Positions 27,552 through 37,646 of a DNA stretch of 64,000 nucleotides are shown in pieces. The stretch comes from Streptomyces glomeratus. GTDB taxonomy: Bacteria > Actinomycetota > Actinomycetes > Streptomycetales > Streptomycetaceae. The stretch spans positions 62,001 to 126,000 of the forward strand of contig NZ_JAKEEB010000010.1 in NCBI RefSeq assembly GCF_021462825.1, read 5' to 3'. Each line of letters starts with the position of its first letter. Position 1 is the stretch's first letter. A model generated the notes under the pieces. That model did no database searches. It was not told the origin of the DNA and saw nothing but the letters and a program-made list of their open reading frames with translations. Position numbers and translations under genes: made by a program.

Positions 27552-30340
27552 GCGGAACCTCCGATCAGCGTGAGGAAGGCGTCCTCGAGACGTCGGTGGG
27601 GCCCGAGCGAGGCCACCGGCACGTCGAGCCGGACCAGCTCGACGAGCAGCCGCGCCGCGGCCGCGGAACCGGAGGTGGAGGCGAGCGGCTCGGCCGGGTC
27701 GGCCGCGGGCACGGTGGAGGCGAGCGGCTCGGGCGGGTCGGCCGCGGGCACGGTGGAGGCGAGCGGCTCGGGCGGGTCGGCCGCGGGCACCGTGGAGGCG
27801 AGCGGTTCCGCCGCCGGTGTGAGGCGTACCAGCAGTCCGCCCTCCGTCCGTATCGCCGACGAGACGCCGGGCAGTGCGGCCACCTTCTCCACCAGCGGGT
27901 CCGCGACGTCGGCCGCCAGGCCCACGAGCAGGGTGTCGCCGGAGCCCACGATCTCCTCCACCGGCCCCGCCTGCACCAGTCGGCCGCGGTCCATGACCAC
28001 CAGGTGTGTGCAGGACTGCTCGACCTCCGCCAGGAGATGGCTGGAGACGATGACCGTGCGGCCGCCCGCCGCGTACCGGATCATCACCTCGCGCATCTCC
28101 CGGATCTGCGGCGGGTCCAGACCGTTGGTCGGTTCGTCGAGGATCAGCAGGTCCGGCAGGCCGAGCATGGCCTGCGCGAGGGCGAGCCGCTGGCGCATGC
28201 CCTGGGAGTACGTGCGGACCGCGCGGGACAGCGCGTCACCGAGCCCGGCGATCTCCAGCGCCTCGTCCAGGTGCGCGTCCTCGGCCGGGCGGCCCGTCGC
28301 CCTCCAGTACAGCTCCAGGTTCTCCCGGCCGGACAGGTGCGGCAGGAAGCCCGCGCCCTCCACGAAGGCGCCGACCCGCGACAGCACCGGTGCGCCCGGC
28401 CGGATCGCGTGGCCGAAGACCCGGATCTCCCCGCCGTCCGGCTTGATGAGGCCCATCAGCATGCGCAGGGTCGTCGTCTTGCCCGCGCCGTTCGGCCCGA
28501 GCAGGCCCAGTACCTGGCCCCGCTCCACCCGGAAGGAGAGGTCCCGTACCGCGTACCGGTCCGCCGACTTCGCGTACCGCTTGCCCAGATCCGTGATCTG
28601 GAGCGGAACCTCGGCCAGCGCCGGGTCCGGAGCCGGTGTCGTCGTGGCGCGGCGGCCCGTCAGGAACAGGGCCGCCGCGACCGCCGCTCCGGCGAGCGGC
28701 AGCCACCAGACCCAGGAGGGCAGCGGGGCCGCGGCGGTCGTCACGCCCGGTGCCGTGGGGACCGTGAGGCCGCTTCTCAAGGCGACCCGGTACGTGGCCG
28801 GCGCGGCCGGGGACGCATAGCCGAGGTCCGTGGAGGCGAGGACCAGCCGCAGTCGGTGGCCCTTCTGCACCTCGTGGTCGATGGCGGGAAGGGCCAGCGT
28901 GACATCCTTGCCGTCTTTGGCGCCGGTCACCCGGACGGGGGCGACCAGTTGCGAGGGCAGCACCGGCCGGCTGCCGCCGGGGCCGGCGTCGTACACCTTT
29001 CCGAAGAGCACGGCGTCGTCGCTCGTCGACGTCACATGGAGGGTCACCGTCGGCGACCCGGTGATCCGCAGGTCGTCGCGGACCGGAGCCGAGTCGAACT
29101 GCGCGTACTGCCCGGGGAAGTCGAGTGACACCCCGATGCCCAGCGACGACAGCCGGGACAGGCCCCCGGAGCCGCCGAGGCCGGGGAGCGCGGAGACCGC
29201 GGGCGGGCTCGCGCCCGCCGGGTTGGCGAAACTCTGTTCGCGACCGGCGAGCGGGAGCGTCCGCCGTCCGCTGTCCAGGCCCGGGTAGGTGTCCGCGCTC
29301 GCGCCGCGCAACAGGGCCGCCCCGTCCGTGGAGTCGATGCCCCCGGTCCGGGTGATGCGGAAGGCGGGGCCGGTGCCGACACCCTTCTCGTCCTTCAGAT
29401 AGCGGTCGAACCACGCCGTGACCCGCGCCTGGACGCGGTCCGTCTCCAGGTCGCCGCCGTCGTGGCCGCCCGCGATCCAGTCGACGTCCACAGGCGCGCC
29501 GTTCGCCCGGACGGCCCTGGCCGCCGCGTCCGCCTGGCCGAGCGGGAAGAGCGAGTCGGACTGGCCCTGCACCAGCAGCGCGGGCACCCTGATGTCCTTG
29601 CCGACGGCGGACGGGGAGCGGGCCTGGAGGAGAGCGCGCGCCTGCGCGTCGGGCGTTCCGGACTCCGCGACCCGCTCGTACATCCGGCACAGCTCGTCGG
29701 TGAACTTGCCGCAGCCGCCGCCGGAGTTCAGGAAGACGCCGGCCCACAACTTCTTGAACACGCCGTTCGGGAACAGGGCGTCCGCCAGGTTCCAGTAGGT
29801 GATCGCCGGGGCGATCGCATCCACCCTGTGGTCGTGGCCGGCGGCCAGCAGCGAGATCGCCCCGCCGTAGGACGCGCCCGCCATGCCCACGCGCGGGTCG
29901 CCGGGCTTGTCGAGTTCGACCTCGGGCCGCTTCGCCAGCCAGTCGAGCAGCTTGGAGACGTCGGCGACCTCGCCCTTGGGATCGTTCAGCCCGATCTTTC
30001 CCGTGGACCTCCCGAAGCCGCGCGCCGACCAGGTCAGCACGGCATACCCCTCCCGGGCGAGCTTCTCCGCCTGGCCCCTGACGTCGTCCTTGCTGCCGCC
30101 GAATCCGTGGGCGAGCAGGACGGCCGGGCGCCGGCCGGCCGACCCCGCGGTGAAGTAGGACGTGTCGATCCGCACGCCGCCGCCCATGTCCATGACTCCG
30201 TCGGCGCGGTGCACGGCAGGCACGTCGTCCGAGGCGACGGCCGACCATGTACCGACGCAGGCCAGGACGAGGACGACCGCGGCCACGGCGGCCACGGTCC
30301 CTCGGCGCAGCCCCCGGAGCGCGGGCAGTCGAAGATCCAT
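27548..30340 (-). CDS. Secreted alpha/beta hydrolase (S15-like) fused to ABC transporter ATPase
   Basis: A 930-aa two-module protein. An N-terminal signal-anchor helix (VAAVAAVVLVLACVGTWSAV) leads to an X-Pro dipeptidyl-peptidase/S15-like alpha/beta hydrolase with nucleophile elbow GMAGASYGGAISL (about 158) and a PepX C-terminal-type beta domain (to about 535). A second membrane helix follows (WVWWLPLAGAAVAAALFLTG, about 555-575). Next is a cytoplasmic ABC ATPase with Walker A GPNGAGKTT (about 613), signature YSQGMRQRLALAQ (about 712) and Walker B LLILDEPTNGLD (about 733). The C-terminal region holds 13-residue tandem repeats. The topology is coherent: hydrolase outside, ATPase inside. It is coupled to the downstream permease. 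Confidence 0.9.
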   Translation of the reverse strand: MDLRLPALRGLRRGTVAAVAAVVLVLACVGTWSAVASDDVPAVHRADGVMDMGGGVRIDTSYFTAGSAGRRPAVLLAHGFGGSKDDVRGQAEKLAREGYAVLTWSARGFGRSTGKIGLNDPKGEVADVSKLLDWLAKRPEVELDKPGDPRVGMAGASYGGAISLLAAGHDHRVDAIAPAITYWNLADALFPNGVFKKLWAGVFLNSGGGCGKFTDELCRMYERVAESGTPDAQARALLQARSPSAVGKDIRVPALLVQGQSDSLFPLGQADAAARAVRANGAPVDVDWIAGGHDGGDLETDRVQARVTAWFDRYLKDEKGVGTGPAFRITRTGGIDSTDGAALLRGASADTYPGLDSGRRTLPLAGREQSFANPAGASPPAVSALPGLGGSGGLSRLSSLGIGVSLDFPGQYAQFDSAPVRDDLRITGSPTVTLHVTSTSDDAVLFGKVYDAGPGGSRPVLPSQLVAPVRVTGAKDGKDVTLALPAIDHEVQKGHRLRLVLASTDLGYASPAAPATYRVALRSGLTVPTAPGVTTAAAPLPSWVWWLPLAGAAVAAALFLTGRRATTTPAPDPALAEVPLQITDLGKRYAKSADRYAVRDLSFRVERGQVLGLLGPNGAGKTTTLRMLMGLIKPDGGEIRVFGHAIRPGAPVLSRVGAFVEGAGFLPHLSGRENLELYWRATGRPAEDAHLDEALEIAGLGDALSRAVRTYSQGMRQRLALAQAMLGLPDLLILDEPTNGLDPPQIREMREVMIRYAAGGRTVIVSSHLLAEVEQSCTHLVVMDRGRLVQAGPVEEIVGSGDTLLVGLAADVADPLVEKVAALPGVSSAIRTEGGLLVRLTPAAEPLASTVPAADPPEPLASTVPAADPPEPLASTVPAADPAEPLASTSGSAAAARLLVELVRLDVPVASLGPHRRLEDAFLTLIGGSA
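27675..27806. repeat. 39-bp tandem repeat in the ATPase C-terminus
   Basis: Units starting GTGGAGGCGAGCGGCTC begin at 27675, 27714, 27753 and 27792, exactly 39 bp apart and almost identical; the last is partial. They encode repeats of PLASTVPAADPPE between the ATPase and its last conserved segment. Confidence 0.9.
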
Positions 30341-30633
30341 GCGTCAACGGTAGAGGCCGCCACCGACAACCGCGGCACCCGCCGGACGGAACTCCGGGCC
30401 CTCCCCCAGGCGTACGGACCCGGTGCCGCATACCGCAGCCGCGGTACGAGCGCTTTACTCAGATCACAACCGGCCGCAGAAGCACCGGCCTCAGGTCGGC
30501 GCACCCCCGCGGTGCCGGCAGGGCAGCCGGCCGCAGAGGTGCGGACCCATCCCGAGGCGCTGCGGCAGTGATACCCGCGGTGGGCTTCGCCTCCTGCACC
30601 GTGTATCGGCAGAGGCGGACCGGCCCGGGGGCC

Positions 30634-32034
30634 TCAGGCCCGCGCGTCCTCCGGGATCGACACCAGCCAGCGGGTGTCGCGGCGGGGACGGAGGTAGAGC
30701 GCCCAGTACAGGGTGGCCGCCGCGGTGATGCCGCCGGTCCACAGCAGGTAGCCGACCTCCTGCCGGCTGAGGATGTACGCGAGGACCGCGATCAGCAGGG
30801 CCGGCATCGCGGGCCACAGCGGCATGCGCCAGGCGGACGTGTGCCGGTGCGTGCCGCGCCGGGCGAGCAGGGCGGCGACCGCGACCAGCAGGTACATGCC
30901 GGTCACCGAGACGCCCGTGACGCCGTAGAGGGTGTCCAGGTTGACGAAGCACAGGAGCGCGCCGGGGACGCCGACGACGAGGGTGGCGACCCAGGGGGAG
31001 CCGAACCGGCCGAGCTTGGACAGTGCGTTGTTGACCGGCTCGGGCCAGGCCTTGTCGCGGGCGGAGGCGAACAGCACACGGGAGTTCTGGATGACCATGA
31101 CGATGCCCGCGTTGATGATGGCGAGCGCCACGCACAGGCTCACGAAGGTGCCGACGGCCGAGTTGGACCAGGCGGTGACCATGCTGCTGATGTCGCCGCT
31201 CGTCAGCGCCTTCAGGTCGGAGGCGCCCATGGTGATCGCCACGACCGGGACCAGGATGACGACCGTGGAGATGGCGAGGGTGGCCAGGACCGTGCGGGCG
31301 ACGTTGCGGCGCGGGTTCTCCAGCTCCTCGGAGAGGTAGACGGCGGTCGAGAAGCCCTGGGTGACGAAGAGGGCGATGGCGAGCCCGGAGACCACCAGCA
31401 TGGCCGTCACGGTGTCCGTGTGTCCGCCGGAGCCGGTCACCTGCATCGAGACGAGGCTGCCGAGGCCGCGCCGGCCGTGTGTGAAGCCCAGGAGCGCGAC
31501 GACGCCCGCGGCCACCACTTCCAGGACCAGGAAGATGCCGGTGATCCAGGCGTTGGCGCGCAGGTCCAGCAGTCCGGCGAGGGTGGCGAGCAGCATGACG
31601 GTGGCGCCCGTCATCGCCGGGTCGAGGTGCACGAGCGGTGCGAGGTAGTCCGCCGTGCCCATGGCGATCACCGGCGGGACGATCATCACGACCAGCAGGG
31701 ACAGCACGAAGACCAGCCAGCCGGCGAGTCGGCCGGCCAGCGTCGACACCATGGCGTACTCGCCGCCCGCGCTGGGGATCAGGGTGCCCAGCTCCGAGTA
31801 ACAGAACGCCACGGCGATACAGAGGAGGGAGCCGATGGCGATCGTGAGGGCGGTGGCGGTGCCCAGCGAGCCGAACAGGTCGGGGACGACCACGAAGAGC
31901 GTGGAGGCGGGCGTCACGCACGACAGGGTGAGCAGGGTGCCGCCGACGACGCCGATGGAACGCTTGAGCGTCTGGGGGCTTTTCTCCGGCGCCTGGGCGA
32001 CGGAGTTCTCGACAGGGCTGAGCGTGTCGGTCAT
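30634..32034 (-). CDS. APC-family amino acid/polyamine permease
   Basis: A 466-aa secondary transporter of the amino acid-polyamine-organocation superfamily. About twelve hydrophobic segments are visible, starting with the helix-1 motif VVGGTLLTLSCVTPASTLFV. Then comes the helix-2/3 region SELGTLIPSAGGEYAMVSTL, typical for the family. The substrate cannot be assigned. It lies 378 bp downstream of the myo-inositol operon on the same strand and is separated from it by a strong terminator, so it is probably transcribed independently. The 30341-30633 gap on its other side shows no gene. Confidence 0.88.
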   Translation of the reverse strand: MTDTLSPVENSVAQAPEKSPQTLKRSIGVVGGTLLTLSCVTPASTLFVVVPDLFGSLGTATALTIAIGSLLCIAVAFCYSELGTLIPSAGGEYAMVSTLAGRLAGWLVFVLSLLVVMIVPPVIAMGTADYLAPLVHLDPAMTGATVMLLATLAGLLDLRANAWITGIFLVLEVVAAGVVALLGFTHGRRGLGSLVSMQVTGSGGHTDTVTAMLVVSGLAIALFVTQGFSTAVYLSEELENPRRNVARTVLATLAISTVVILVPVVAITMGASDLKALTSGDISSMVTAWSNSAVGTFVSLCVALAIINAGIVMVIQNSRVLFASARDKAWPEPVNNALSKLGRFGSPWVATLVVGVPGALLCFVNLDTLYGVTGVSVTGMYLLVAVAALLARRGTHRHTSAWRMPLWPAMPALLIAVLAYILSRQEVGYLLWTGGITAAATLYWALYLRPRRDTRWLVSIPEDARA

Positions 32035-32352
32035 GCGGCGGTTCCGATCGACTGGTGCGGCGGTGATGGGGGCGGGAGCGCTATCGCCTCCGGAGGCTGG
32101 GTCGTACTACTGCTCGTCCTCTCCCGGTGCGCTGCATGGAACCCCGACGAAAACCGCTGCGTCAATGCCCGTTTACCTTCGGAATCCGCACGTGTAAAGC
32201 GGTCTGGGTCACGTTGCTTTCCCAGGACGCGACAGCCGTTCGTCTCATTAGCCAAGCTCTGGCATGAGTGGACCTTGCTTTCCAAGGTGGAATACGGGCT
32301 AGGCCTGCGTCATCCGTTTCATCCCGCCCGCACGGGAACCGTAGGAGCGGCG

Positions 32353-32392
32353 TCAAAAAAATGTCAGGCCGTCCGGTATCCGGACGGCCTGA
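32353..32392 (-). terminator. Rho-independent terminator of the inositol operon
   Basis: A perfect 13-bp stem (TCAGGCCGTCCGG at 32364-32376 with 32380-32392) and 3-base loop is followed, on the minus strand, by CATTTTTTTGACG. This is a canonical intrinsic terminator 21 bp after the mmsA stop. The remaining 32035-32352 region contains only the presumed promoter of the amino-acid permease; no gene was seen. Confidence 0.92.
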
Positions 32393-32412
32393 CGGGGATT
32401 TCTCCGTGGCAC

Positions 32413-33915
<1,503 letters not shown>

Positions 33916-33929
33916 GCCCAAGAACTCCT

Positions 33930-35813
33930 TCACAGATGGCGGCGTCGGGTCGAGACGTGCCGGTCGTACTCCTTGCGCGCCTCGACCGCCGACGGCCGTG
34001 TCGCGGTCTCGGCCACGGGTACATCCCACCAGGCCTGCGCCGGGGGTGCGCCCGACACAGTGTCTGCGGTTTCGGTCTCCACGTAGACACATGTGGGAGT
34101 GTCCGCGGCGCGTGCCTCCGCGACGGCGGCCCGCAGGTCGCCCACGGTCTTCGCGCGCAGCACCCGCATGCCCAGGCTGGCCGCGTTGGCGGCCAGGTCC
34201 ACAGGCAGCGGTGCCCCCGTGTACCCGCCGTCCCCGGAGCGGAAGCGGTAGGCGGTGCCGAACCGCTCGCCGCCCACGGACTCCGACAGGTTGCCGATGG
34301 ACGCGTAGCCGTGGTTCTGCACGAGCAGGACCTTGATCGCGATCCCCTCCTGTACGGCCGTGACGATCTCCGTCGGCATCATCAGATAGGTGCCGTCGCC
34401 GACCAGCGCCCACACCGGCCGGTCGGGTGCCGCCATCTTCACGCCGATCGCGGCCGGGATCTCGTAGCCCATGCACGAGTAGCCGTACTCGAGGTGGTAC
34501 TGATCGGGCGAACGGGTCCGCCACAGCTTGTGCAGATCGCCCGGGAGCGAGCCGGCCGCGTTGACGAGGATGTCGGAGTCGTCCACCACGGCGTCCAGCA
34601 CCCCGAGGACCTGCGGCTGTGTCGGCCGTACGTCCGGCTCGTCCGCCTCGAAACAGGCGTCCACGCGGTGCTCCCAGCGCTGCTTGTCCTCCGTGTACTC
34701 GGTGACGTACGACGGATCGACGCGGTGTCCGTGCACTGTCAGCGCCTCGGTCAGCTCCTCCAGGCCGCTGCGCGCGTCGGCGATCAGCGGCAGCCCGGAG
34801 AGCTTGTGGCCGTCCAACGGGGCGATGTTGAGATTGACGAAGCGGACGCCCTCGGCGGTGAAGAGTGTGCCGGAGGCCGTGGTGAAGTCCGTGTAGCGGG
34901 TGCCGACGCCGATCACCAGGTCGGCGGTGCGGGCCAGCTCGTCGGCGGTGGCCGTGCCGGTGTGGCCGATGCCGCCCACGTCCTGCGGGTGGTCCCAGCG
35001 CAGCGAGCCCTTGCCGGCCTGGGTGGAGGCGACCGGGATGCCGGTGGCCTCGGCGAACTCCGCCAGTGCCTGCTCCGCGCGGCTGTGGTGGACGCCGCCG
35101 CCGGCCACCACGAGCGGGCGCCGGGCGCCACGGACCGCCTGGACGGCCTCGGCGAGTTCGACCGGGTCGGCGCCCGGGCGGCGCACCGTCCAGATCCGTT
35201 CGGCGAAGAACTCCTGCGGCCAGTCGAAGCCTTCGGCCTGCACGTCCTGCGGCAGCGCAAGGGTGACCGCGCCCGTGTCGACCGGGTCGGTGAGCACGCG
35301 CATCGCCTGGAGGGCGGCCGGGATCAGCGCCTCCGGGCGGGTGATCCGGTCGAAGTACCTCGACACCGGCCGCAGACAGTCGTTGACGGACACGTCACCG
35401 GCGTAGGGCACCTCCAGCTGCTGGAGCACCGGGTCGGCCGGGCGGGTGGCGAAGACGTCGCCGGGCAGCAGCAGGACCGGGAGGTGGTTGATCGTGGCGA
35501 GGGCGGCGCCCGTGACGAGGTTGGTCGCACCGGGCCCGATGGACGTCGTCACCGCGTGCGCGGACAGCCGGTTGGACTGCCGGGCGTATCCGACCGCCGC
35601 GTGCACCATCGACTGCTCGTTGCGGCCCTGGTGGTAGGGCATGACGTCGCCGTACTCGACCAGTGCCTGCCCGAGGCCCGCGACGTTGCCGTGGCCGAAG
35701 ATGCCCCACGTGGCGCCGATCAGCCGGCGGCGCACGCCGTCGCGCTCGGTGTACTGGGCGGCCAGGAAGCGCACGAGCGCCTGAGCGACCGTGAGCCTCG
35801 TCGTTGAGGTCAT
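33930..35813 (-). CDS. iolD: 3D-(3,5/4)-trihydroxycyclohexane-1,2-dione acylhydrolase
   Basis: A thiamine-diphosphate enzyme that hydrolyses the ring of 3D-trihydroxycyclohexane-1,2-dione to 5-deoxy-glucuronate in myo-inositol catabolism. The 627-aa protein has the TPP-enzyme N-terminal domain with the catalytic Glu region HQGRNEQSMVHAAVGYAR. A central Rossmann domain follows (VVAGGGVHHSRAEQAL). The TPP-binding motif is ALVGDGTYLMMPTEIVTA, then LLVQNHGYASIGN. The ATG at 35813 overlaps the iolB stop (ATGA). Confidence 0.94.
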   Translation of the reverse strand: MTSTTRLTVAQALVRFLAAQYTERDGVRRRLIGATWGIFGHGNVAGLGQALVEYGDVMPYHQGRNEQSMVHAAVGYARQSNRLSAHAVTTSIGPGATNLVTGAALATINHLPVLLLPGDVFATRPADPVLQQLEVPYAGDVSVNDCLRPVSRYFDRITRPEALIPAALQAMRVLTDPVDTGAVTLALPQDVQAEGFDWPQEFFAERIWTVRRPGADPVELAEAVQAVRGARRPLVVAGGGVHHSRAEQALAEFAEATGIPVASTQAGKGSLRWDHPQDVGGIGHTGTATADELARTADLVIGVGTRYTDFTTASGTLFTAEGVRFVNLNIAPLDGHKLSGLPLIADARSGLEELTEALTVHGHRVDPSYVTEYTEDKQRWEHRVDACFEADEPDVRPTQPQVLGVLDAVVDDSDILVNAAGSLPGDLHKLWRTRSPDQYHLEYGYSCMGYEIPAAIGVKMAAPDRPVWALVGDGTYLMMPTEIVTAVQEGIAIKVLLVQNHGYASIGNLSESVGGERFGTAYRFRSGDGGYTGAPLPVDLAANAASLGMRVLRAKTVGDLRAAVAEARAADTPTCVYVETETADTVSGAPPAQAWWDVPVAETATRPSAVEARKEYDRHVSTRRRHL

Positions 35814-36631
35814 CGGTAACCCCCTGTGGTTTCTACGTGATCCGGGTGGAAGCAGATCCGCCACTGGCGTTCCTCGCCCGGCCCCGCCATGACGTTCAGG
35901 TAGTACATGGTGTGTCCGGGCTGGGCGATCGACGGGCCGTGCCAGCCGTCCGGTACGAGGACGGCGTCGCCGGTGCGGACCTCGGCGAGGACGTCTGAAC
36001 CGCCCTCGCGCGAGGGGAATACGCGCTGGTACCCGAGACCGTTCCGACCCTCGATCTCGAAGTAGTAGATCTCCTCCAGCTCGGTCTCCTCGCCCGGCCG
36101 CGTCTCGTCGTGCTTGTGCGGCGGGTACGAGGACCAGTTGCCGCCGGGAGTGATCACCTCGACGGCGATGAGCCTGTCGCAGTCGAAGGCGTCCGCGGAG
36201 GCGAAGTTGCGCACCTGACGGGCACAGTTGCCGCTGCCGCGGTCTTCGACGGGAACCTCCGGCGCGGGGCCGTAGCGGGCGGGGAGTCGGCGCTCGCACT
36301 TCGCTCCTGCCAGGGCGAAGCGGCCTCCCGCGCCGGAGGCGATCTGTACCCGGGCGTCTCGGGGCACGTACGCGAAGTCCGATACCCCCGCGAAGACGTT
36401 GTCCCTGCCCAGGAGTTGAAACGCTTTGTCCTCCATGTGCACCGTACAGGTGCCCTCGAGGGGAAGTACGATCCACTCGCTGTCACCGGTGGTGAACATA
36501 TGCGTGTCACCCGGCCGGAGCTCCACGACCCGCAGGCTGCTGTGGCTCCAGCCGGCCCGTTTCGGGTCGATGTCGAGGGTGTACTGCGCGTTCGCGGTCG
36601 CGCCCCTGGGGACGTACAAGTCGTTGCTCAT
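35810..36631 (-). CDS. iolB: 5-deoxy-glucuronate isomerase
   Basis: Converts 5-deoxy-D-glucuronate to 2-deoxy-5-keto-D-gluconate. It is a 273-aa two-cupin protein of normal length. Recognisable parts are YVPRGATANAQYTLDIDPKR near the N-terminus, a first cupin with WIVLPLEGTCTVHMEDKAF, and the second cupin's metal-site region SSYPPHKHDETRPGEETELE, then GDAVLVPDGWHGPSIA. Overlaps iolD by four bases and follows the aldolase gene by 7 bp, so it sits in one tight operon. Confidence 0.93.
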   Translation of the reverse strand: MSNDLYVPRGATANAQYTLDIDPKRAGWSHSSLRVVELRPGDTHMFTTGDSEWIVLPLEGTCTVHMEDKAFQLLGRDNVFAGVSDFAYVPRDARVQIASGAGGRFALAGAKCERRLPARYGPAPEVPVEDRGSGNCARQVRNFASADAFDCDRLIAVEVITPGGNWSSYPPHKHDETRPGEETELEEIYYFEIEGRNGLGYQRVFPSREGGSDVLAEVRTGDAVLVPDGWHGPSIAQPGHTMYYLNVMAGPGEERQWRICFHPDHVETTGGYR

Positions 36632-36638
36632 GCGGCCC

Positions 36639-37646
36639 TCACAGAAGTCCTACGGCGGTGTCCACGGCCGTGGCGACGTCGCCGTCCGCCGGGTACAGCA
36701 GCGAACGGCCGACCACCAGGCCACTGACGGTGGGAAGTCGCAGCGCTCCGCGCCACTTCTCGTACGCGCCCTCCTGGTCCCCGCCGACATCGCCGCCGAG
36801 CAGCACGGCCGGCAGGGTGGAGGTCTCCATCACCCTGGCCATGTCGTCCGGGTCGTCGGTCACCGGGACCTTCAGCCAGGTGTACGCAGACGTGCCGCCC
36901 AGTCCGCTGGCGATGGCGATGGACCTGGTCACGGCCTCGGCGCTCAGATCGTTGCGGAGCCGGCCCTCGGGGGTGCGGCGGCTGATGAACGGCTCCACGA
37001 ACACCGGGAGCCGGCGCTCGGCCATCTCGTCGATCACCCGGGCCGTGGACTCGAGGGTGTTGAGCGACCCCGGGTCGTCGTAGTCGATGCGCAGCAGCAG
37101 CTTGCCCGCGTCGAAGCCGAGCCGCTCGATGTCCTGCGGGCGGTGACCGGTGAACCGGTCGTCCAGCTCGAAGGACGCCCCCTGGAGGCCGCCGCGGTTC
37201 ATCGACCCCATGACGACCTTGTGTTCGAGGGCGCCGAGCAGCAGCAGGTCGTCGAGGATGTCGGCGGTGGCCAGCACACCGTCGACGCCCGGACGGGACA
37301 ACGCGAGGCACAGCCGCTCCAGCAGATCGGCGCGGCTCGCCATGGCCATCCTGCGGTCGCCGACGCCCAGGGCACCGCGGGCGGGGTGGTCGGCGGCGAC
37401 GATCATCAGCCGGCCGGTGTCCCCGAGGAGCGGCCGCCGGGCCCGCCGGTCGGCGGCCTCGGCGACGGCCTCGGGGTGCCGGGTCCGGATCCGGACGAGC
37501 TCGGCGACGTCCACACGGGGAAAGGCGGAGCGTATGCGCGCGGTGCCGTTCTCTTCGTGCACGCGTGCGTGGGCGGCGCCGTCGTCCCGGTGCGGGGTGC
37601 CGGCCTCGCCCTCGTGCCGGGTGCCCCCGACGTGTCCCGCCCTCAT
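36639..37646 (-). CDS. Cgl0159-type (beta/alpha)8 aldolase of inositol pathway
   Basis: A 335-aa TIM-barrel protein resembling Cgl0159 of the Corynebacterium inositol cluster and deoxyribose-phosphate/class I aldolases. Seen are LMIVAADHPARGALGVGDRR near the barrel start, GVDGVLATADILDDLLLLGA, KVVMGSMNRGGLQG, a probable Schiff-base lysine in AYTWLKVPVTDDPDDM, and VLLGGDVGGDQEGAYEKW. Its place between iolC and iolB suggests it cleaves 2-deoxy-5-keto-gluconate-6-phosphate in place of IolJ; this is inferred. The ATG at 37646 overlaps the iolC stop. The first 40 or so residues are poorly conserved, and a start near residue 30 is possible. Confidence 0.8.
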   Translation of the reverse strand: MRAGHVGGTRHEGEAGTPHRDDGAAHARVHEENGTARIRSAFPRVDVAELVRIRTRHPEAVAEAADRRARRPLLGDTGRLMIVAADHPARGALGVGDRRMAMASRADLLERLCLALSRPGVDGVLATADILDDLLLLGALEHKVVMGSMNRGGLQGASFELDDRFTGHRPQDIERLGFDAGKLLLRIDYDDPGSLNTLESTARVIDEMAERRLPVFVEPFISRRTPEGRLRNDLSAEAVTRSIAIASGLGGTSAYTWLKVPVTDDPDDMARVMETSTLPAVLLGGDVGGDQEGAYEKWRGALRLPTVSGLVVGRSLLYPADGDVATAVDTAVGLL

